NCBI GenBank assembly: GCA_002633005.1
Contig: NMRA01000075.1
Coordinates: 140,624-204,623 of the forward strand
Reading direction: 5' to 3'
DNA from: Phoronis australis
Lineage: Eukaryota; Phoronida; Phoronidae
DNA: 64,000 nucleotides
The notes beneath the pieces are model-generated. The model ran no database searches. It was not told where the DNA came from and saw only the letters and a program-made list of their open reading frames with translations. Positions 1 to 11,101 of the stretch are shown here, piece by piece; the stretch's first letter is position 1; every line of letters begins with the position of its first letter. The translations under genes were made by a program, and so were the position numbers.

Positions 1-1676
1 ATAGCCCCTTGACTCCCCTCTAAATCCGCCACTGTGTTCTGTCCAGTGAACTGAAATTGAGCTATAAAACGAGGTTATGTTTTGGACGAAAGAATTAGCA
101 AGGTGTTTTAATTTTAAAATTTAACTTGATCGAGATTGATATTTGAAAAATATAACACATGAAACAAACGTAATTATTAAAACCAAGAAAGCAGAATTGA
201 TGTTCATATAATTTTTATTTTCAATTGCGAGCCTAGTTTTTTATCATAATCAAAACATTTATATTTAATAACATCAAGTATTATTTCAGATCAATGACAA
301 ATCAACTGTTAGTCCTGGTTGAACCTACCTCACCAGGACCTAGGCTATGCTTGAAGCTAATAGGCCTACTCTTGATCAACTAATTAAACCAGATGAGACT
401 TATTGTACATGACAGCAAAATGCTATGAGCCACCACTGTCGAATATATCTTCAACTCGTCAACAATACGACCAGATGACCTGGTTCGTGTAGAAAGCATT
501 TTTATCAAGAATTTATTAGAAGAAACGTAACCCTGCATTCAACAGGATACCTAATCCGTAACACTACGATCGCCGCAATTTGGTCATGTTTACTTTTCAT
601 GTTTCGAACCTAGTCTTCCGGAAAAAAACCTATATCCTTTCGTCAGACAACTCTTTGGTGCATTGACTTGTTCTTTAACTGTATTTTTCTACGTCTCTGT
701 GGAATAATTATCGACACATTTTTTAAGATTTAATATTCAGGTTGGACTCCAAAGACAGACCATTTAACTCACGCAATGTAAATTTCCGCTTTGTTTATCG
801 CAGTGAGTCTCGCTTTGGATTTTAATGTCCGCCGCGTGAATAGAGTCTATTGTAGTTTGTACACAACTCATCGTTTTCAAGCACAATGGTGAATACATGC
901 GAGTAGTGTTGTGAACTTTGACAGAATGACTGCGTGTATAGCAGCTTTAAGACTGTGGAACAATTTTGTGCAACTAACTCCATCTCGTGGAGTAATGTGA
1001 AATTTGCGTGGTGGCGTGTCTAGTTTGAAATGTCTTAACTACATGATAGTCTGTTTCACTCTTTAGACCAATAGGTGACTTTCGAAATAGCCACGCTATA
1101 TTGATTTATTAACCCGCTAGATGGCGATCAAGTTTTCTGCAATGTCGGCAATTTTCCACTTTTGTGCGGTTGGATGTGTCAATGCTTTACAAAAAGGCAA
1201 ACCTTTTGAAATATCAATGGATGATCAAGGACATCCAGTTTCATATATTTTCCAATGGGAAGATATTGCGCGATAAAGTCAGAGGCTGCTGCTGATAAAG
1301 CATGAAAATTTTGATCTCAGCAGTCAAAAAGCTAAAGTAAACTAGTGAATTTTAACTAGTAATCAAACAATTAGAGGGACTGCCAGTGGAATTTATTTAT
1401 GCTTTTATCTTTATGAATTACTATGGAGTAATTGAATTTCTGTCCACCAAATCTGAGTCGAGATCAATTGGAAATCACTTTCGTGCTCTCATTACTCTAG
1501 AGAGTGCCAATATGAAAACTTAATGAACAGACACTCATGGTGTACATTGTATGGCCTTGGGCTATGCATTGGGATGATAATCCCCTGATATTTAACTTAC
1601 TACCATATGAGATTATATGTTTATGTTGTCCCCCCAGTGACCATGCTTCACACTAGCTGTACATAATCCTTTACAG
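1..1676. other. cfap53: Upstream cfap53 intron, with a transposon end at 1-35
   Basis: No exon was recognised. Bases 1-35 (ccccttgactcccctctaaatccgccactg region) are, read on the minus strand, a CAGTGGCGGATTTAG end. This is the same terminus family as the element at 6396-7329. Confidence 0.4.
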
Positions 1677-1765
1677 AGAGCAGTGTGAAGAACTACGTGC
1701 CACGATGAGCAAGAGACAGCAGGACCAAGTGTGTGTGGAGAGACTGGAGCAATTACGCATCAAAG
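1677..1765 (+). CDS. cfap53: cfap53 exon A (first in window)
   Basis: The acceptor is tttacag before 1677 and the donor is AAAG|gtaatg after 1765. The first base completes a codon begun in an unseen upstream exon. The exon reads EQCEELRATMSKRQQDQV and onward, and ends in phase 1. Confidence 0.75.
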
Positions 1766-4700
1766 GTAATGCAATACATGTTAATGAGGCAATAGAGCAG
1801 TCTCATGTGTTTTTTGGCAAAGATGCCCAATTGTATGTTTTTAAGTTGCACATATGCCTCTTATAGGCATGGTTCCATTTATATCAGGCCTGATGCTATT
1901 TCTAGGCCAAAAACAATGCAAGATGCAACTGGCATCTTAGTGGTGTCGGACGGTATCATGCACATTTTTGAGTGCACGAAGAACGGGATGTTTACATTTA
2001 AACATACCAAATGGGCTTCAGTGGGAGGTACAGGACTCATGCCGCAGATTTTGTAAGAACCCCTCCAGATCCATTATCTACTGTTCTACCCACTGGTGTC
2101 TTTTACGTGTTGATTGCCTGTAGCCACTGTGTGCAGGTGCTTGTTGGTCATTTGTACCACACTTGTCATCGATAAATGTCCATTGTTTGAAACAGTGGAC
2201 TTTATCTCAATTAAACATGAAAACTTTTGATACTTTATTCCATTACATGTTGGTTTCTAAGAAATTTATGAATGCCAAAAACTCCACTTTTCTCCTTTGC
2301 TCTTTGTCAGATCATCTGGAAAAGCAGAAGAAAGAGCAAGAGCAGATGTACGCAGAGCTCTGGTATGAGGACATGATGGCCAAGGCGGAGAAGGAGGAAC
2401 GACAGGCTAAAGAGCTGCACGAGCGCAACAAGGAGGTGCTGGCCTACCTGCAGATGCAGATGAAGGCATTGGAGCAGCAGAAGGAAGAGTCTCTGAGACT
2501 GAAGGCTGAAGAGGCTCAGATACTGGTAAGTGTTTGAATGCTTCTGTATGTTCCAAAGGTATCTCCAGATGCAGAAGAGGTCATTTAGGCTGAAGAGGCC
2601 CAGATACTGGTAAGTGTTTGAGTGCTTCTGTATGTTCCAAGGTATCTCCAGATGCAGAAGAAGAGTCATTAAGGCTGAAGAGGCTCAGATACTGGTTAGT
2701 ATTTGAATGCTTCTGTACGTTCCAAGGTATCTCCAGATGCAGAAGAAGTCATTGAGGCTCAAGAGGCCTAGATCTTGGTAAGTGTTTGAATGCTTCTTCG
2801 TGTTTTAAAATATCTCCAGATGCAGAAGTCATTAAAAATGAAGAGGCCCAAATTCTGGTAAGTATCGTTGTATGCTTGTTATGTTCCACAATATTTCCAA
2901 GTCTAGACACGAGCTGTAATACTGTTGAATTAGTCACTGGGACTGAAGACAGAACCAGCCTGAGTTGATTGTCTAGACAATGGTTTATGAATACTTTTCT
3001 GTGATGAAATGCTTCTTAATGATTTCGAAATCAGATTTAGCAGTGTCAGGGAAATGGCATTTGCAGTGTGTTGATAAATCCCAGTTTATGTCGAGCTGTG
3101 TTGTGTGTTACAGAAAATCCTAGAGCAAAGACCATTTCATTTTGCATTGCAGATGTATGGCATGACCTGGAAAGGTGACCGTGCATTACTGCATGTCAAA
3201 TAATGAATGTTTCATAAAATTGCTCTTTGTGTGCTTGTAGAAGGAGCAGGCAACTCTCCGGAAAATTGAAGAGCAGAAGGCCCGTGAAGAGAAGGCGCGG
3301 GTTCAAGCAGAGACACGTCAAATGTACGACATCTCACTCCGCATGAAGATGAAGAAACAGGCAAAGGAAGTTCAAGAACAACTGGCATTTGACATGAAGA
3401 TTCTGGAACAATTGTTGGAGGAGACGAGGAACGAAGCCTTGGAGCAGGCCCAAAGGAAGGTCAGAACAGTTTTGGAGTTCATGCCTGACTTAAGTGCATT
3501 TGAACACTTGTTTTACATGTTACCTAGATGTCATTATTCTTCGACTTGCCTTAAGAGCACTGCAGGTCTCAGACTCAAATGCGAGCTCACAGACAGTCCC
3601 TACCATTGTTTCTTGGACCACTTTCTTTGGAGTTTGATGGCCTTGTTCTGTGGACCAGTTTCTTTGGAGTTTGTTGAGATTACGCAAACTCATGGCAGTG
3701 AAATTTAGGCAAAATTTTGACTTATAAATTTCCCTACCTTACTAGCGTAAACTAGCAAAAATTGTCACTTCAGAAGTGATTGGTCGCCAAGACTGAAGTG
3801 TTGAATTGCATGAGGAAATTCACAGTTCCCATTTCATAAGCGAAGTGTGTTGCAAGTGTCTAGCATTAAAGAACACACCAGGAGCCATAACTTTATTGTC
3901 TCTTAACTATCCCTACCTGTATCTAAAGCAATTCTTATTCAACATTTCAATAATGCGATGACATTTCTGTACTACAGAGGGAGCTCTGTGAGGAGAACCA
4001 ACGGTACCGCAAGTATCTGCATGACATGATGGAAGAAGAGAAACGAAGAGAACAAGAACTCGATCGTATCATCGACGCTGAAGTTGAGGCTATGTGGCAA
4101 AAACGTTTGAAACAGTGGCGTCTTGAGAAAGAGGCTAGGCAGAAACTACTGCAGGAAGTAATGGCCACCAGGGAGAAACAGTTGATGGATAAGCGTGAGT
4201 ATTTGTTAGCAGCTTGGTGGTTAGTGTGTCACGTCCATAGATTATAGACTCTGTATATTCTCTGTGTTGTTGTGCACAAGCCGCAACATCCTTGTCCACT
4301 AGCGCCAGTTGACGAGTTACCTTCCTTTGCTTCTGGTTGCAGGCTACAGTTTCATTTCTGCTATTGTAACAGCTGAACTATAATTGCTAAGATTACAACT
4401 CCAAGAATTTTACTAAAAGAAGCTTTTCTATGCCAAAATGTTTTCTTTTGTTCTGTTAGATGGTAAAATAGATATCAGACTTTCCTATAAGGATACATTA
4501 TAAGTAAGCTGAGATTAGTCCACAAAGTAAGTGGGGCATACACTAGCAATGTGAGCTGTGAAGCTGTTGTCTATGATATATGGTCGAGATTTTTAGGCTA
4601 TAGTTTGACTAGGTTACTTGGAAATGGGTCTCTTGTGAGATAAGTAGCAAGGTCGATTTTTGCCCCACTTTTGTTGATGTCATGATGAGGCTGGAATTTT

Positions 4701-5507
4701 GAATTGTGGAAGAGAATTGTAAGCTCACTATTTCTGTTTCATAAACCTAGTTTGTCTCCGCAAGTGTCCCTTGAGCGTCTTGCCCTGGGTAGCACGTAGC
4801 GAACTAGAGCCAAGATAATGGGGCAAAAACCTACCTTGCTACTTATGTCACAAACTGTCTATTTGTATGCTTTAAATGGGTGGATTGTGATGCGGAGCAT
4901 AGGTCTCATTTGGCTTTGAAATCCATAGTCTTATTTATTTATTTATTTATTTTTACTATTAGAGCATTTACTTTATCTATGATTTGTTTTGATAACCCAT
5001 TAAACTTAAGTAAGTTTTTTTATTTCGATATGGATAGTTTATTTAAATTTTTCCACAAGTTTAAATTTCTCTTCGTTACCACTTTGTGTTTGTAAGGTTG
5101 TTTCAGCAAATTGTGATTGACTTAAAATAAACAATTGACACATTTAACGATTGACCCTTACTCCCACAGTGATGGCCAATGAGAAGGCTCAAGAGGAGGC
5201 ACGTCGACAGCGAGAGAATATCAAGCGAATCATTGAAGAGAACAAACGGTTGGAGGAAGAGCAGAAGAGAGAGATCTGGGAACGTAACCTCAAGCACCAG
5301 GCTGACCTTGATGGACAGATTGTCTATAATCAAGTATTGAAGGATGAAGAACGTGCTGAGGAAGTCCGCATGTGGTCTGCTGGCCAGGACGCTGAGAGAG
5401 ACTACCAGCGCCGCCTCAAGGAAGCACTAGATAATCCGTACGATGCCAAGGCACATCCCATCAGGCTAAGGGGCAGCGCACGACAGAGGAACCCCATCCT
5501 GCAATAG
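1677..5507 (+). CDS. cfap53: CFAP53 (CCDC11) ciliary protein, 3' part of gene, five exons
   Basis: Cilia- and flagella-associated protein 53 is a coiled-coil microtubule inner/axonemal protein needed for motile cilia and left-right patterning (known for the family). Five exons here (1677-1765, 2311-2525, 3241-3459, 3978-4194, 5170-5507) join in frame to give 358 C-terminal residues. They are almost wholly charged alpha-helical coiled coil of the trichohyalin-plectin-homology type. Landmarks shared with vertebrate CFAP53 as I remember it are CEELR near the start of the first exon, EQM..LW.ED in the second, RLEKEAR..L..EVM.TR in the fourth, and an HP-[IM]-R motif close to the C-terminus. The family is about 510 residues long, so roughly the first 150-170 residues lie upstream of the window; I found no further exon in 1-1676. 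MNS1 or another TPH protein is the alternative but fits less well. Confidence 0.85.
2311..2525 (+). CDS. cfap53: cfap53 exon B
   Basis: The acceptor is ctctttgtcag. The first two bases complete GAT (Asp) with the last base of the previous exon, so the phases agree. The exon contains EQEQMYAELWYED, a CFAP53 landmark. The donor is CTG|gtaagt, phase 0. The last ~50 bases of this exon and its donor are copied four more times just downstream (see repeat 2480-2865). Confidence 0.85.
2480..2865 (+). repeat. Tandem repeat of exon end plus splice donor, ~84 bp x 5
   Basis: The 3' end of cfap53 exon B with its donor and the following ~35 intron bases is repeated in tandem. Donor-like junctions follow positions 2525, 2609, 2694, 2777 and 2857, at spacings of 84, 85, 83 and 80. 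Later copies read CTG|gtaagt, CTG|gttagt, TTG|gtaagt and CTG|gtaagt. They carry small indels and stops, so only the first copy keeps the reading frame. Confidence 0.85.
3241..3459 (+). CDS. cfap53: cfap53 exon C
   Basis: The acceptor is gtgcttgtag and the donor is AAG|gtcaga. The exon is 219 nt (73 codons) and phase 0 at both ends, so it could be skipped without a frameshift. It encodes continuous charged coiled coil starting KEQATLRKIEEQKAREE. Confidence 0.85.
3978..4194 (+). CDS. cfap53: cfap53 exon D
   Basis: The acceptor is tactacag and the donor is AAGC|gtgagt (phase 1). The exon encodes helical sequence including WRLEKEARQKLLQEVMATR, the best-conserved CFAP53 stretch visible here. Confidence 0.85.
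4931..4954. repeat. (TTTA)n microsatellite
   Basis: A short TTTA run in the last cfap53 intron. Confidence 0.8.
5170..5507 (+). CDS. cfap53: cfap53 terminal exon
   Basis: The acceptor is ctcccacag. The first bases TG complete CTG (Leu) with the C left over from exon D. The exon encodes the last 112 residues, coiled coil then a proline/basic tail with AHPIRLRG, and stops at TAG 5505-5507. Confidence 0.85.
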
Positions 5508-5990
5508 TCGTACTAAATTTTGACAATGTTCGATTTTATCGCCACTCTGAAAGATTATAGTAGCTTATGATACTGCAATTCACCATGGGAAGTTAATACT
5601 TGACTGACTAGCACATTGAACAGTTGTGTTTGAGCTGATAAAAATGTGATGGAAGATGCTTCTCACTTTCTCGGAGTGTCGATGTACTGAGTATGGGAGT
5701 GGGTATTGTAGAAATATTATCCCTTCAGACTTTTTTCGTTTCAGCATTCCACGTTGGCATTAATGTGAGTTTAGAATGACAACAATGTACATTCATGAGT
5801 TTTATGAAAAGAATTTTAATTTTTATGAAAAGTGGACATGATTACTATGAAAACTTACAGTACCTTTTATTTATTCAAAATGAGAAGTGCTTTCCCATGA
5901 AAATGTAAGAAAAATATATTAATTATTGTGTAAATATACCCTTTTCTACATGTAATGGGCTAATAAAAAGTTGTAAATAATCGAATGTGT
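5508..5990 (+). terminator. cfap53: cfap53 3' UTR with poly(A) signal
   Basis: AATAAA lies at 5962-5967, about 455 bases after the stop, followed by a T/G-rich stretch (gtgtctttatatt). Cleavage near 5980-5990 is inferred. Confidence 0.7.
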
Positions 5991-6395
5991 CTTTATATTC
6001 TACATTTCTTCCCAGTTGACTACACTCTACTTGTGAGATGTATTGCACAAAAGAATTTCATTGTCCACAAAGAAAATGGATTATTCTCAGCTGTTACAGT
6101 GTATGTAAGTCCATGGTCTTGGTCTGGAGCAAACGTTCTCTGTATCTCACTGGCTCAGTGGTAAGAAAGAATGTGTGAGACATTGGAGCCAACTTAATTG
6201 CCAAATGTTTACCACTACTTTATCGTTTAAGTGCGTGACATACAGTGGTAAATGATTGTAAACCTTCTCAAGGACGGAGAAAGTGTGACAGCTGCGCAGT
6301 AGACTTCTTAAATCTACTGTTAGCATACGCAGGAGGCCGGCACTATCGACTGAACTTCGCCAAGAGTGGTAGCCTGATTTTGTTACATTCTAGTA

Positions 6396-7329
6396 CAGTG
6401 GCGGATCTAGGATATCACAAGGGGGTCCCAACATTTTGTCCAGCTTAAAGCATTTGCGCAAACCACGATTGTAGATGCGCAGAGCCCCGAATGGGGGGAG
6501 GTCGGGAGGGGAGTCCCCCTCCAGCTCAGGAAATTTTTCTGTTTTTTCCTCTAAAAATCAAGCATTTTCCTTGATTCCTGTAGCAATTACCAGAGACTCG
6601 AACTCACGACCTGGCGGATAGAGCGCGCGTGCTTAACCACTACACCACCACGACTTAGCTACTAATCCTATGATAAGAGGCCTTCTTGTTTATGGTCCAC
6701 AGCGTTTGCGCGAGAAACCTACTTCTTTTTGTATTACACGTTTTATATTTTGTGCAATCGGCTCTTAACAAATTTGTTGTGTTTAAAATAGTCTTCAAAT
6801 GCCCAAAAAACCAAATCCGTTTTTCGTGTTAGTGGCAATAATGACGGGATTGCTTTGGAAATCGTCTTGAAGACTTAAATTTAAGGTTTGAGAAAGAGAG
6901 AATTATGAGTTTCTGAGTGATTCACTAAGGCTTCGATTAAAATTCACATCTTACCAGCAGCTTCTGTTTTTTCATCGCCACTCTGGATCCATTTTCTTTA
7001 AAAAATGAAGAAAATTTTCTTCATTGCACAGTGGAGCAGACGACGGAAACGGAGTGGTAGTGCGCAGCGCCACTGCCGGTCGCCAGGGATATCGCAGGAG
7101 AGCCTATACTTAGCCAAAGTTCCGTTACGAATGCACGTGTTCCGAATTTAACACTTGAAATTGGATCTGAGCCTCCCCCGCACACATTTAAATCTTGTTT
7201 CATCCGTATAATTTTAATTACCGAGATTAATTAATGAACTCAACATTTCCCTACGCTCTTTCTGTTTTATTTTTTTTGGCAGCCAAAGGGGGGGCGGGCC
7301 TCCTGCCCCCCCCCCTAAATCCTCCTATG
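6396..7329. mobile_element. Non-autonomous DNA transposon with imperfect terminal inverted repeats
   Basis: The left end CAGTGGCGGATCTAGG (6396) matches the reverse complement of the right end, CATAGGAGGATTTAGG, at 12 of 16 positions. The five bases TAGTA flank both sides (6391-6395 and 7330-7334) and look like a target-site duplication. There are G/C runs inside both ends and no transposase ORF. CAGxGGxGGAT termini recall hAT-like elements, but the 5-bp duplication does not fit the usual 8 bp, so the superfamily is left open. Related solo ends occur at 1-35 and near 33583 and 44630. Confidence 0.6.
6582..6657 (-). repeat. tRNA-derived SINE head
   Basis: On the minus strand an A-box-like GTGTAGTGGTTAAGCACGC (plus 6627-6645) is followed by a B-box-like GAGTTCGAGTCTC (plus 6593-6605) at tRNA-like spacing. 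No acceptor-stem pairing is seen, so this is a SINE or tRNA relic rather than a working tRNA. It is nested inside the 6396-7329 element. Confidence 0.55.
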
Positions 7330-8129
7330 TAGTATCCATTAAAGTCGAGAGCGTCTTTGACCGACATGGTGTGATTTCATTGAGGAGGGCGTATTGTTTG
7401 TAAATTGTCTTTCTGAAGCTCATACATTTTGTCAATTTCGGGTATTTTGCTCAATTTTTAAATTGTATTCTTCCTACGGTGTAGATCGCTTTAACACATG
7501 TTATAATATTGCTGTACTGGAAAAGCATGGTAACTTTGGCAGACTGATAGAAATGAGTTGCCGGTTTTTCCTCAGTTCACACTAAGTTTTGTCAGTGACG
7601 GTTGTTGTTACGCCGACAAATATTGTCGCCTGGGCGCAAATTTTGGCCTGGGCGACAATATGCTGCGGTTTTATCGCCATAATTGTCGCCCTGACAAGTG
7701 TAACAGTGTATGGTGTCACATTGTGATCATAGCACCTATCTCTGCACCCTAAAAGCATCTACGAAAAGAAACAATATACATTTTACGAAGACTCAAGTAA
7801 AAATTTACCCTCTCTATAGCATTGGGGAAGAAAGACAGTGAATTACACAAAAAAGGTTATGGCAACACAGGCGAAATAATGCAGTTTCTGGGGACACCGA
7901 AAATCGTAATAATCTGAACTGAAGCCTCCCAGATTGTATTCCATAATTTAAGGCCAAACATTTCTTTGGATAGTCATCATTTCTCTTGTGTTGTCAATCA
8001 GCCATGGTCTGTAAGCCTACCCACTACTGGGTATCGCCCTTAATAAAATATCTATTTTGACGGTGTATTTTGGTTCATTCGGCATATATTATCTCCCGGG
8101 CGGCAATGTGTCGAGCCATTGCCGTTTTG

Positions 8130-8290
8130 ACGTCGTCCGACCAATCATTGGAGCAAGTGAACAGAGACGGCTATTTGAGGGGCCTTCGAGCAACATCGGC
8201 TACTGTTCTCCGATTGACCTATCGCAAGCTCCGCCCCTATGCGAAAAGTCACGTGATACCCGACAATCGAACGAGATGTCAGAGGCAAAT
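8130..8290. promoter_or_regulatory. Possible CpG-rich promoter
   Basis: The cluster has CCAAT (8141), CCGCCCC (8231-8237) and the palindromic E-box TCACGTGA (8249-8256) within about 110 bases. An ATG at 8276 opens only a 24-codon frame. No gene was found to attach it to, so this is a weak call. Confidence 0.2.
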
Positions 8291-9424
8291 ACACTGCCGC
8301 TAAACGATGTTCCTGATGGAATCGATGAGTGTTTTTGCACTATTTGAAAACGCTTCGACAGAGACAAGAGGCGATTCTTTTCAACAGAGAATCGTACGTT
8401 CATGATATGGGAATTTGTAAAGGTGACGATGAAAAAATAAGTGCTCGAGGAACCAGCAAAAATCCGAAGAACCCCTCGGCCNCCCCCCCCCTAATTCCGC
8501 CTGCCCGTTTGCACCATTAAGACATTTGAATTAGGCCTACCTTCTTATGAACTTGGCATTTTTTGTAGTTTCATTCCATAAAGGTAGCTTTCATTTAATT
8601 TTGAAGGTAGGGTGATCACTAAGTCGTGATATGGTTACAAAAGATTTCAAGTCTGGTGTGGTAGTTGCAAAAATAGGGTATTTAAAAAATAACTCAAATT
8701 ATTTTTTAAGCTTCATAAATTTAAATATCATGTTTGAACAACTTCAAAATGAGCTCTCTCTAACTCTACAGACATAGTGTATACTAGAGGTACACGTCAA
8801 AAAGTAATTCAACAGTTTATTTTTAGTGTCAACAGCTCGACCAAGGCTTTGAGTTCAGTAATCCATGAGTGCCCCTCCTTGTGCCGATCGAATCTCTGAA
8901 TTTTGACCGGGAGAGAAGTTCATTTGAACGCCAGCCTACGGGTTTATGAATAACAAAAATGTACCTCTGATACGAAATAAAATAATGTCCATTAGGTTGA
9001 AATAAATAAAAAAAACATAAAATAAAAATGTCCTTAAAACAGCAATTTCCGGGGATTACCGCTAGAGTGCTGAGATCCAGCAGGTGCCGAGACAAAGGCG
9101 GCCAGATGTAAGAAACTCGGGAGTCAAAATCTGAGATAGCCCTGCACCATAGCCACCAAGCTGAAAAGTGCGTATCTTGGAACTAATATATTTGTTTTTA
9201 TTATAGCCTTCGAGTTATCAAGCAACATCGCTAAGTTCAGCTGCTCGTGTGGCTGTACAGTTTGATCCATAGTTTAACACGCTTTTCAACATCATTTTTC
9301 GGCTTAGGACACACAAAAAATGACGGGATATTATTCTGGAGCAGCATAACGGCTGTCGGTGTTACACACGCCATTTCTACACCGTTTCCCCATTCTCAGC
9401 GGACAATTTCTTGAGCTATAGACT

Positions 9425-9580
9425 AAAGTAAGTTTTATTCGACTACGTGTGGTTTGTCGGGTAAAATGGCGGCTTGGAAACGCAGACGAAGGTGTGCCAA
9501 GAATGCTGCGTTCGGATTGGTCAATTACGCCGTCCGCCATAATCCTGGCGATAGGTCAATTGCGAAATCGGTCGAACAAC
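9425..9580 (+). repeat. Dispersed repeat shared with 63870-64000
   Basis: The segment gtttgtcgggtaaaatgg..cttggaaacg and, further on, atcctggcgataggtcaatt recur in the same order on the minus strand at 63870-64000. No ends were defined. Confidence 0.6.
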
Positions 9581-9729
9581 GAAATAATATTTTTAACTTT
9601 TGCCCAACGGCAATGGTTGGTGACTTTTGACTCGGACTCCCAGCCGACGCGTCTCATAAGTCGTCACAATTGCCCGAGAACTATGAGCTCGTAAACTCAG
9701 ATTGGCGTGGGAAACTACGTTGTTACCGC

Positions 9730-9753
9730 GTTATAGGTTCACGTGATTTTTAT
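9730..9753 (-). terminator. Poly(A) signal of the minus-strand Ser/Arg-rich gene
   Basis: TTTATT at 9748-9753 reads AATAAA on the minus strand, about 137 bases past the stop codon of the ORF ending at 9890. Confidence 0.5.
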
Positions 9754-9889
9754 TCAGTACTAACAGCGTTTCCTTTTTCAAGTAATTTTCATCATATTTG
9801 TAATTAAACAAAGCGGCTGTTCTGCCATGTTTACTACTGATTTTGTTGTTGATGAAACCAATCATAGTTATTTCCTCGTTTTGGTGGTT

Positions 9890-11101
9890 TCATTTAACTT
9901 TTTTAGGACTACTAGTCCTAATGCTCTCTCGTTTTGTACTTTTAGCGACCTTTTTGGTTATTTTTGCAACGTTTAAATCCTTTAGGGGTGGATTCCCGGT
10001 TGGGCCTGGTGTTGGTCTTTCTCTGCCAGTGCTGTACTTTCTGCGCTGTTTAGATGCGAGTTTCGATGTCGTGCTAGTCGTTGTCAGATGAAGTCTTGGG
10101 ATAGTGCCTCGCCGGGAACTTCCACCGGAAGTTATGCGTCCCTCATTTTTCACACTTTTCAACTTGTTGTCGCTGTTGCTATAGCCACCGCGCTTTGGTT
10201 TGGAAGATTTCTGACGACTGACACTTGCTCTTTTCGTTTGAGAGATCGGTCTACTTTCATTCATGTCATTCGTGCCCTTGACGCTAATAGGTCTTCGCGA
10301 ACCTGCTGCACTTGACCGTCGCCTATTTTTATCCACAAGGGGCTCTTTCTTGGAGACAGATCTCCTTGCTTTTGATTCAAAATTGGGCGTCACCCTGCTC
10401 CCGACACTTGCTCGCTTGTCTTCTCTCCTGAAACTTTCTCTTCGGCCATTTTGGGGGTCAGTTTTGCATTGCACTCTTCGTTTTTTCTGCCCCGAGGTGG
10501 AAGGTACAGCACTGCGGTGCTTGTTGTTCTTGCTGCTTACGGGACGCGATCCAACACAGCTATCTTTTCTCGGAGTCATCCCCGCACGTCTAAGTGTATT
10601 CTTCGACGCAGTACCACGTTCATCCGCAATGGTTCTCTTTCGTCGCCTGTCATCTCTCGCGGGCGCCATAGCTGACGACACCCTTTTCACACTAAGTCGC
10701 TTTCGCTCTTGAGCATTTGACTTTTCAGCTTGTGATAAGCGCCCTCTTGCAGAATTCGACCGCTTATCTACTTGAGAGGTACTCACGCTGTGACGTTTTG
10801 TGCTGCCTTTTCGTTGCAAACTGCTGCGATGACGCTGCGCGACTACCGCTTCAGATTCACCAAGATTCGTGTCGGAAACCTGAGATTTGGCAGATTCGTT
10901 AGCAAGTTGTTCAGTTTCAAGCAAACTTTCCCGCCTGCTTTGCTGTACAGATTCTGTGGTGCTTTCGTGGGTTCCCTCATTGTCAGTCTTGTCATTTGAC
11001 ATGTCGGGCTTTAAAAGAGGCTCACTGCTTGGGGTTGAGGGTGCATTCGCGGATTCTGTTGAACGTTTTGCAGCCTTTTTTCTCCGAACGCTTTTCTTCA
11101 T
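9890..11101 (-). CDS. Basic Ser/Arg/Lys-rich disordered protein with many RRxS motifs
   Basis: An uninterrupted reading frame of 403 codons starts at the ATG at 11101 (MKKSVRRKKAAKRS) and ends SPKKVK. The frame stays open five codons further up to a TTG at 11116, with a stop just above. I do not recognise a family. The protein is dominated by Ser, Arg and Lys, has no hydrophobic core or Cys pattern, and is surely largely disordered. At least ten [RK]-R-x-[ST] or R-K-x-[ST] sites (RRESL, KRLSV, KRASV twice, RRRSS, RRGT, KRESI) match the consensus of basophilic kinases such as PKA or Aurora. A nuclear, DNA- or microtubule-associated role is inference from charge only. An unusually long intronless frame and a minus-strand AATAAA support a real gene. 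It could also be one exon of a longer gene, with an acceptor in 11103-11120. Confidence 0.65.
   Translation of the reverse strand: MKKSVRRKKAAKRSTESANAPSTPSSEPLLKPDMSNDKTDNEGTHESTTESVQQSRRESLLETEQLANESAKSQVSDTNLGESEAVVAQRHRSSLQRKGSTKRHSVSTSQVDKRSNSARGRLSQAEKSNAQERKRLSVKRVSSAMAPARDDRRRKRTIADERGTASKNTLRRAGMTPRKDSCVGSRPVSSKNNKHRSAVPSTSGQKKRRVQCKTDPQNGRRESFRREDKRASVGSRVTPNFESKARRSVSKKEPLVDKNRRRSSAAGSRRPISVKGTNDMNESRPISQTKRASVSRQKSSKPKRGGYSNSDNKLKSVKNEGRITSGGSSRRGTIPRLHLTTTSTTSKLASKQRRKYSTGRERPTPGPTGNPPLKDLNVAKITKKVAKSTKRESIRTSSPKKVK

Larger units (their letters stand above)
7335..9720. other. Intergenic, CpG-rich, no gene recognised
   Basis: It holds a short inverted repeat, atattgtcgcc 7620-7630 / ggcgacaatat 7651-7661, a single N in a C-run (8482), and a repeat at 9425-9580 shared with the right edge of the window. 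ORFs here show no family resemblance. Confidence 0.4.

Noticed and set aside
8057-8520. Overlapping 60-96 codon ORFs in a CpG-rich patch
   Set aside because: No family resemblance, no splice signals linking them, and one runs through an N in a C-run. Kept only as a weak promoter candidate.
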